Below are positions 57,093 through 64,000 of a DNA stretch of 64,000 nucleotides, piece after piece (position 1 is the first letter of the stretch; the number at the start of each line of letters is the position of its first letter). The stretch is from Gigaspora margarita (taxonomy: Eukaryota; Glomeromycota; Glomeromycetes; Diversisporales; Gigasporaceae): NCBI GenBank assembly GCA_009809945.1, contig WTPW01000018.1, positions 389,048-453,047 on the forward strand, written 5' to 3'. The notes under the pieces were generated by a model. It saw nothing but the letters and a program-made list of their open reading frames with translations, did no database searches and was not told the DNA's origin. Position numbers and translations under genes: made by a program.

Positions 57093-57130
57093 CTCTTAAA
57101 ATCGTGCAACGTAAATTTCCAAAATAAGCG
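57093..57130. repeat. Direct repeat, right copy (GTGCAACGTAAATTTCC)
   Basis: CTCTTAAAATCGTGCAACGT with the same continuation as 52,377-52,412. AAAATAAGCGTTGATATTTG also recurs beside it (57,160). Confidence 0.7.
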
Positions 57131-57134
57131 CTGG

Positions 57135-58200
57135 TGTTTGCTTATCTATCCAAAATAAGCGTTGATATTTGCTTATCTAATATATACAAATCTTTAAATG
57201 ATTAAAAAAGTCAATTTACTGTTTCACGGATTTGAAAGTGTTTTATATATGCTCTTGCAATTTGCAATTGCCCTTGCACTTGCACTTGCAAATTGTTCAG
57301 TAAGAAAAAAAAACTTTGATTAATAAAAAAAAATGGGGAATATGTCAATAAATATAAAGAAAAATAAATGCTCGTGTATAGTTTAGATAGTGGAATTTTT
57401 AGCTTTTTAATTTTTTTAAATTTTCGGGTTGGATCTTTTGCCAGGCTGATTATTTGATAATCTCTAAATTTTACTTTTAATTCATCGAAGGCGACTTTTG
57501 TGATCGCTTACGTTCGTCAAAGTTACTATGCTACGTATAATGTGAATTAAGTGTGGCGTAAGCTAAAAATAAGTATACAAATTTGTTAATATAATCGAAG
57601 ATATACATAACAATACCAATCATTCTTTCGTTTCAAAGTCTCTTTCTTTTCGATATAGCAAAAACTAGTAGATCTACAAGTTTTTACCACAAATATTTTT
57701 ATATCTTAAAAGTAATCAGGTTTTAAATTATCTAAATATTAGAATTTTCCTCAATCACCATTTGTGTATTTACCTACGGTAAATACCGATGCAACGTAAT
57801 GCGTTCTTAACATATTTGGTTAGTGCAATTCCGAAAGACAATAATAAACAAAGCCATTTTTTATAGTGATCGTCATGAACTTTAATCGAGACAAAATCCT
57901 GTTAAAGCGATCAAATTTTCATACAATAGATGAATATACTGTAGTACTATGTGATACATATCGTGATAATTAAGTGCAAAAATTCACATTTTTACTGCGT
58001 TTAATGCATTGTCTAATTAGTTACGAGATATTGCGGACGTTCGCTATTAAAAATGTTTTAGTAGTCATATACTTCGTAATATTATTACATATCAGACTCC
58101 ATCCTGGTAATTATCCGATCTACATACTTTGCCTCAAATAGCTTATGATTAACCAAATCTGATAATTTGCGTTATACAAAATTGGATTAAGATTATATAG
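57135..58200. other. Intergenic, no gene seen
   Basis: A GCAATTTGCAATTGCCCTTG / CACTTGCACTTGCA simple run near 57,255-57,290. A weak relative of the ATACCAGGA dispersed repeat may lie near 58,095-58,115. Nothing else recognised. Confidence 0.45.
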
Positions 58201-58229
58201 TATATGATCTTCAAATTTACTTTTAGATT

Positions 58230-58960
58230 TGCTAGAAGAAGGTTCCAAATATATCGTATGATCCTATCGTACATGCATACCAGAATTCATCTTTCAAAGC
58301 CCCAAATCCATACGTACCAAGATTCATCTCTTTCAAAGCCTCAAATCTAGAATTGCAGTAATAAAAAAAGTTAGTCGTATCACAATAAATTACATAACCC
58401 TCAAGTTTATTGTTCATGCCGACAATAATATCTTCAAAGCCCCAGATCCGTAGATTGCAGTAAGCAAGAAAGTCAGCGGTATCACAATAACTTTATAATC
58501 TTCGAGAATTCACAGTAAACAAAAGAATTAGTAATATTGCAATAAATTGCATGTTTTTCATATTTATTCTATGTACCAAGAAACATCTCTTTCAAAGCCC
58601 CAAATCTATAGATTACAATAAACAAAAAGTTAGTGGGTTTACAATAAACCGAATGATCAAAGTTCTTATAAATCTGTGGCTTACAATAAACAAACCAAAT
58701 TTATCGCAATAAATCGTGTGATCTTCAAATTTATCGTACATACCGAGAATCATTTCTTTCAAAGCCCCAAATCCATAGATTACAGTAACCAAAAAGTTGG
58801 TGGTATCACAATAAAATCGTATGTTCTTCAAATTTATTGTGCGTACCAAGAATCATCTCTTTCAAACCTCCAAAATCCGTAGATTACGGTAAACAAAAAG
58901 TTAATATATCATAATAATTCATATGATCTTTAGATTATTGTACTTACATACCCCAAATTA
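58230..58960. repeat. Tandem array, unit about 110-120 bp
   Basis: Six or so diverged copies of a unit reading ATCTCTTTCAAAGCCCCAAA, TCCATAGATTACAGTAA, ACAAAAAGTTAGTGGTATCA, CAATAAATCGTATGATCTTC, AAATTTATCGTACATACC. On the minus strand units translate in part to YGFGALKEMNLGTY-like peptides, but the frame is not kept from unit to unit, so I read it as a non-coding satellite, perhaps coding-derived. Confidence 0.75.
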
Positions 58961-59334
58961 CAATAAAAAAAAAGTTATTAGCGACTTTCAATATAGTAAA
59001 TGGCTTATTTAAATGTAATAAACGATTTTACAAACTCGTATTTACATTATACTCGAAATTTATATAATTTGTATCGTATTGATCTATGCTTCTTAATTTG
59101 TATTATTCAAGATAAGTAAATGACCGTGAAATTGCTTGTATCGTATCGATATGCTTAGTTTATCATCAAATTATAAGTTAATTTACTATTTTTAGTCAAT
59201 TGCTATTACGCGCTTGTAAATTACAATACATTTATTAAACCCAATTAAAAAAAAATAACTAGAAAAAATTTATACCTATTCTGCGAAGTTTTGATTGCAA
59301 TGTTTGTAGAATTTTTTTCGGGCCTGATTTATTG

Positions 59335-59460
59335 ATGCCTGGCGCATGACGCAATCTGCATCATCGACGCATGACGAAACCATTTCGTCAGGCAACTTCA
59401 AATTGACGCAATGACGAATTACAAAACCTTTGACGCAGATGAAACCAATGACGCATGGCA
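59335..59460. repeat. Cluster of TGACGCA / ATGACG words
   Basis: About nine ATGACG or TGACGCA words in 120 bp (CATGACGCAATC, CGACGCATGACG, TTGACGCAATGACG, AATGACGCATGG). The whole stretch looks like a degenerate short repeat. Confidence 0.5.
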
Positions 59461-59719
59461 AAACTCATAATAAATAACAAAATCCATGATGATTTTGATG
59501 AAGCATAAGACTATTATTCATTTCTTTCATAATAGAAATAAATTAGTCCATTTAAAGTTAATTTTTGGTTCATTATTATATCTACTCAGTTTCTATCTTT
59601 TTGACATTTCGATCCGACATTGCCCGATGATTTGCAACAATCACTCGAATATATCCGATAGGTGTTCTACGTATTATTTTATGTTTCTTATTTTGGCATA
59701 GTTTGTGCATAGTTGGGTG

Positions 59720-60200
59720 ATTTTAACCCTCAACGAGGTTATAGATTCTCAGCGAGTATATGATACCCTCAGCGAGTGAATTAAACACCTAGCAAGTTAT
59801 TAAAACCTCAGTACGAATTAAAGATATTGAGGGTATGAAATCGGGGACACTTTAAGAACAAGTACCAAGTGATAATCACGAATCATCACCTCGATATTAT
59901 CACATGATTAATTGACCAGAAAAATGTTTGAGCAATAAATGATCATAATTTAGTGTATTGTAACATGATCAGGAAATTTAAAACAAAACTTTTGTCAAAA
60001 AAAGCTTATTTCTCAAAAGTTTGCATAAGAAACCACTTTTTGAACTAACAAAAGGTTTTTCTTGAGCGTTTTACTGTATAATAACCTAAACCAAACCCTA
60101 ACTGAGCACCCACCCTAACCTTAACCTAGCATAAACGAACTTAAAAGAATTCTGGTACTGATCACGTAGGGGTGAAATTTTTATGGCGATGGCGCTATTG
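59720..60200. other. Intergenic with repeat fragments
   Basis: CCTCAGCGAGT-type words repeat near 59,730-59,810. Positions 59,930-60,130 match the insertion inside the Tc1-like element at 18,960-19,210 (AGTTTGCATAARAAACCAC, then TGATTTTACT and CCCTAAC words), so this is a dispersed repeat. Confidence 0.5.
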
Positions 60201-60202
60201 GG

Positions 60203-61422
60203 CAGTGATGTAAATGACCTCAAATGACCCTGAAATGACCGGTCATTATAGGTCATTTGAATTTTGGGTCATTTGCAAATGACTCGTGACCAAATGACCA
60301 TGGTCATTTGCAAATGGCCGGGGTCAATTGAAGGTCATTTGATTATTAGTAGTAATATGGTAGAAACTTAAAGCATCGAACTATATCATTGTAACATGTA
60401 TTTTATTAATTTAATTACTCTTTATTCTTATTGCTTCCAATCGAAATATGTTAATTCTAAAGTTATGATGCATTGAAATTATACGGATCGGCTGCAACCA
60501 TAACCTCGATTGGTCTTATGTTGTAAAATTCATTGAGGCTATTGCATTACTAGTAATTAGGTCATTGTGCATATAGAATTTGTAAAATTATTATCAAGTA
60601 AGTTATATAAATATAATTCTGATTTATATTTTATCATTTTAAACTTAAATATATTAATGACATAAATTTAATCTATAATATATTCATAACAGAATAATTC
60701 TTATTCCGATATCATATTTGTTTCTTGTGAATTTCTTCTTGAAAAATTGGCCAAACGTCTTGAAACATAATTGATCAAAGACAATATTGGCTTCATTTAT
60801 GTTTTCTTGTATATGTCAAAAGTTCGAAACTAATAAATTTCAACCGCAAGTGAATTTTTCAACCCGACTTTAAAAGTTATAATAAATCGTTATATAGAAA
60901 TCATATATGATAGTTTGATTCTGTAGTATGTAACTTTTATAGTAACTCTGAACAAGAGAAATGGTTAATTATGGAGTTGTACGATCCATTAATTTTTATA
61001 TAAGATGTAAAGAACGTTGTTATATTTTAATATATCAATTCTTTATTATAAAGCTATATAAAATACTTTATATGTTAAAATTATAAATCGGATCTTATTT
61101 TATGAATGCCTTTTTAATATTATTATTTGCTTATTTGTCTTTTAATGGTATAAATTTAAAAGTCCTGGTACTGGAGATTAAAGCAACTATATTAATATAT
61201 AGTTATTTGATTTAAGAGAATTGGACTTAAAAATTATAAATTGATCAAATTTTAGCGTTAGTATTAGATATTTAATATTTTGAATTATTGTTGACTTCGA
61301 ATTTCATAATTTAATCAAGTTTTAATTAATTGTTATTTCCACCAATAAAGTTCAAATGACTCAATGACCGGTCATTGGTCATTTGAGTCATTTGGGTCAT
61401 TTCAGGTCATTTGACATCACTG
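60203..61422. mobile_element. hAT-like element with GGTCATTTG subterminal repeats
   Basis: Ends CAGTGATGTAAATGACCTCA and inverted CAGTGATGTCAAATGACCTG. Both subterminal zones are packed with GGTCATTTG / CAAATGACC words, as hAT elements often are. The interior (60,360-61,330) is A/T-rich with no transposase. An 8-bp duplication is not visible (CTATTGGG left, GATGAATG right), so borders may have decayed. Confidence 0.65.
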
Positions 61423-61424
61423 GA

Positions 61425-62379
61425 TGAATGAGCAACTAAATAGGCACAAAGCTCTAGAATAAGATAAATTTAAGGTCAGATGCGTTAATAAGAGCGGAAA
61501 AAAAAAAAACAAGTTGAGCTCGATTGATTCATACACATCAGTAGCGTTTACCCAACACGATTCATTTTCATCATAGCCAGCCCATTTTACTTGTATTGAA
61601 CATGTCCCGGCAGGAAAAGGAAAAAAAAAACACGGAAAGGAGTAATGATAAGATAAAAATTAATGGATAAACAATAAAAATAAAATCCTACAACTGTTGA
61701 TAGCTATATGCCAATAATTTTTCAACTATATAAATTCCTTCCTCATTATCATCATTCTTTTTCACATCATGAGACCATGCTTTGCTACTATTTTATTATC
61801 TCTTTTAAATCTTTTTGGAATTTCTCTCGTTTGTTTGGCACACGCCATAACAGAAACAGAATTGAATTTTGTCTTTTTTACTTATTCATGGTAAGAAAAA
61901 AAAGGGTGCATTTGATTTTGAAACCACCATGAATCTATTATATAATCGAATAATAATGCGAATGACCAATTACATGGCAATCTAGCTTATAAATGCAATA
62001 CGTAATATCTACGATCGATTAATCAGAAATTAAAATCATTTATGATTTACTGACTCCAATAACAATCGAATTTATATGAAGCACGATTAGAGCGACGACA
62101 TGATTGGGTAAAGACAAAATCTTAGTTTAGTTTTATTTGTCAAATACTATCTGGAATGAGCTCCATCGTAAATTGATATTAGGTAACAAAAATGTCACTG
62201 TCAATGTTTATTATTTAGTCATTAATTAAAGAATGATGCCTTCTTGAAATAAGGTACGCTAAATTTTGAACTCTTTTATTGTACCGTAAAAAAAATAAAT
62301 ATATACACCCCTGTTAGCAATGAATAAGTACTACATCACATAATTTAATTTAATAACCACTAAATATCTACATATCTTA
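61425..62379. other. Intergenic 3' of the amidohydrolase exon
   Basis: A-runs near 61,500 and 61,620, otherwise plain A/T-rich sequence. The open frame at 61,708-61,932 has no supporting feature. Confidence 0.5.
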
Positions 62380-63044
62380 CTAATCCTGTTGAGGATCGAT
62401 AAGAATTTCATTTTTACCACCTCCGGCAATGACTTTTACTCTTGTACTCATATCAAAAGGATTTCCATCATATGCTACAAAATTTGCAATGTTGCCTTTC
62501 ATTAACCTTCTATCTCTCCTATCTAAACCAAGGACTTCTTCCAAGTTCCATGAAATAAACCCAAGCGAATCTTTTTCAGAAATTATCCCTTTAGAATTTA
62601 TTGCTGCCCAGCCAGCATCCCAAATTAAATTCCTTTCATTACCAGAAATTTGTACACCTATTCCTACCATCACTTTATTCGCGTGAAGTATACCAATTCC
62701 AGTTGTATTAGTAATAGGTGCACCTGTTAACGCATGTCGAATGTTCCACCACATTGGAAGAGGTCTGGGTGGGATAAGTATTACGGATATATTATGCTTA
62801 GCCAATTCAGCGGCATGCATATGTGCTTCAGTACCACCCAATATCACAAGATTTAAATTTCCACCATTTTTTCTAACTTGAATTTTTAACAGAATCAAGG
62901 AAGCAATTTCATCTTTGTTGTGAGTTTGTACTACAAAATGGATTTGTCCACGTGCAGCACGACCAAAGATATTATCTTGCCATAGATTCTTTATCAAAGT
63001 TTTTCTAATCAAAGCAATCTGACCCGAGACTGTTGGTATGGTGC
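62380..63044 (-). CDS. Amidohydrolase, C-terminal exon (partial gene)
   Basis: The exon begins at 63,044 after an AATTAATAG acceptor with a phase-1 junction and ends TAG at 62,380. It encodes 221 residues: TIPTVSGQIALIRKTLIK, QIHFVVQTHNKDEIASLILL, LVILGGTEAHMHAAELAKHN, PPRPLPMWWNIRHALTGAPI, WDAGWAAINSKG, LGFISWNLEEVLGLD and ANFVAYDGNPFD. These are the closing blocks of large fungal amidohydrolases, metal-dependent TIM-barrel enzymes; this part covers the late barrel and the return to the small beta domain. The N-terminal metal-binding HxH part is absent from the window. Substrate unknown. A GC-rich repeat starts 28 bp upstream of the exon, in the intron, so the 5' exons may be displaced beyond the window or lost. 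Confidence 0.8.
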
Positions 63045-63072
63045 CTATTAATTAAAAAGGATCTCATAAGTA

Positions 63073-63262
63073 GGGTGCGGGACGGGCCGGGCTAAGCCCG
63101 GAAACTTGCGGGCCGGGCCGGGCCGGGCTTTGGTTCAATTCGGGCCTTAATTTTTGAGCCCGCTATTGTTCGGGCCATACACAGATCGGGCTTGTTAAAT
63201 AACGGGCTGGGTTCAAGCTTTATAAGAAAGCCCGATAAGGCCCGATAATACCCGGTAAGCTT
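63073..63262. mobile_element. GGGCCGGGC-rich repeat, one end of an element
   Basis: Starts TAGGGTGCGGGACGGGCCGG and runs through many GGGCC / GCCCG words to GCCCGATAATACCCGG. Far richer in GC than anything else here. Only one end is seen; the matching inverted end may lie past 64,000 or be lost. A faded relative may be at 13,145-15,232. Confidence 0.55.
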
Positions 63263-63509
63263 ATAGTCAAGATCAATAGAGAACTTGATGACATTACTGT
63301 GCCGGTTTAGTTTGATCATTAACCAAAGCACTTAAGGTTAAATGGTTTAAAGTGATAAATCATTACATAAATTACGGGTATAAGATTTCTCTTTCGGATT
63401 ATCACAATAATACTAAATACTATCTACAATCGTTAACTGCTTTTCCTCCCTTCATAAGCGAAAACTAAACCCTTATATAGTTTTAATTCGTAGGGGAGCT
63501 TTAATCTCT

Positions 63510-63592
63510 NGATTGGAGCTTTGACCACCCGTTTGGAGCTTTGATCACCCGTTTGGAGCTTTGATCACCCGTTTGGAGATCTAATCACCCGA
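63510..63592. repeat. 20-bp minisatellite
   Basis: TTTGGAGCTTTGATCACCCG and close variants occur about four to five times in tandem. One N at 63,510. Confidence 0.9.
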
Positions 63593-63674
63593 CTATGCCA
63601 CAACTATGCCAATATAAGAAATACATAATTATACTAATAAAAGAATAAAAATTGAGCACAAAGGTTTTTTTTCA

Positions 63675-63988
63675 TCAGTATTGACCTACATTCATATCGA
63701 GAATTCCATTTCTGTCTTTGCATTTCTCCTGTTTCCCACCGTCTTCACACCTCTGATATTTTCGACCTTCATCATCCAAACTCAACAAGCACCATCAACT
63801 TCCGGGTCATTTTTATAAGACTCTCCAGCCATATCATACTTTCGGTTCATTGGGCTTTTATTATATTTAATTACACTAAACCGGGTCTTAAATGATTCAA
63901 CTTTTTCTTCCACTCTACGCATGCAGCTTCTAAAGTTCCATACCTTCAGTTGGTTTTCCCTCTTCACCTTCAGTTCCATTCGATTCAC
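63675..63988 (-). pseudogene. Partial coding sequence at the window edge, frame broken
   Basis: On the minus strand one frame reads MELKVKRENQLKVWNF and MNRKYDMAGESYKNDPEVDG then stops; a second frame continues at once with LSLDDEGRKYQRCEDGGKQE and KCKDRNGILDMNVGQY-stop (63,675). The two fit together as one charged, Cys-containing protein with a single frame change near 63,785, or two exons I cannot resolve. Family not recognised. It lies between the GC-rich repeat and the window edge and may belong to that element. Confidence 0.4.
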
Positions 63989-64000
63989 TCTTGGTGCAAC

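Overview
The window looks like an AT-rich fungal nuclear genome, most likely an arbuscular mycorrhizal (Glomeromycotina, Rhizophagus-like) species. This is inference. It rests on the low GC, short GT-AG introns (68-115 bp in most cases), a fungal-type AAA ATPase with an N-terminal extension, a membrane UDP-glycosyltransferase pair, TPR debris of the kind abundant in these fungi, and very heavy transposon load. Three N bases mark draft assembly. No tRNA, rRNA or CRISPR array was found.

Left part, about 1-24,770. I see no intact gene. It is a graveyard of nested, mostly palindromic DNA elements: fold-back elements, Tc1/mariner and hAT relatives with visible target-site duplications, a decayed LINE at 11.8-20.6 kb whose RNase H region is split by a Tc1-like element, satellite-like arrays, and one retroposed 3' end with a poly(A) tail. 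CpG is rare here; from 22,691 to 24,769 I read none. From 24,770 rightward CpG becomes common, so a compartment boundary falls there.

Right part, about 24,770-64,000. Four host genes or gene remnants can be defended: a five-exon AAA ATPase (27,489-29,926, minus); a five-exon UDP-glycosyltransferase (36,572-38,684, plus); its tandem paralogue (46,134-48,206, plus), which has an in-frame stop and altered donor-site residues; and the C-terminal exon of an amidohydrolase (62,380-63,044, minus). There is also a broken TPR fragment at 51.6-52.0 kb. Two copies of one hAT-type miniature element, in opposite orientation and each with an 8-bp target duplication, lie outside the glycosyltransferase pair (35.1 and 51.1 kb).

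The most unusual block is 52.3-57.1 kb. It contains a tandem array with a unit of roughly 280-355 bp, a fossil element with a CCHC zinc knuckle and a tyrosine-recombinase-like region, and a very regular array of eleven short inverted repeats (CTGTCG-nnn-CGACAG) spaced alternately about 47 and 71 bp. That array is bracketed by exact 51-bp direct repeats. The other genes show no sign of acting together; the two glycosyltransferases are simply paralogues.
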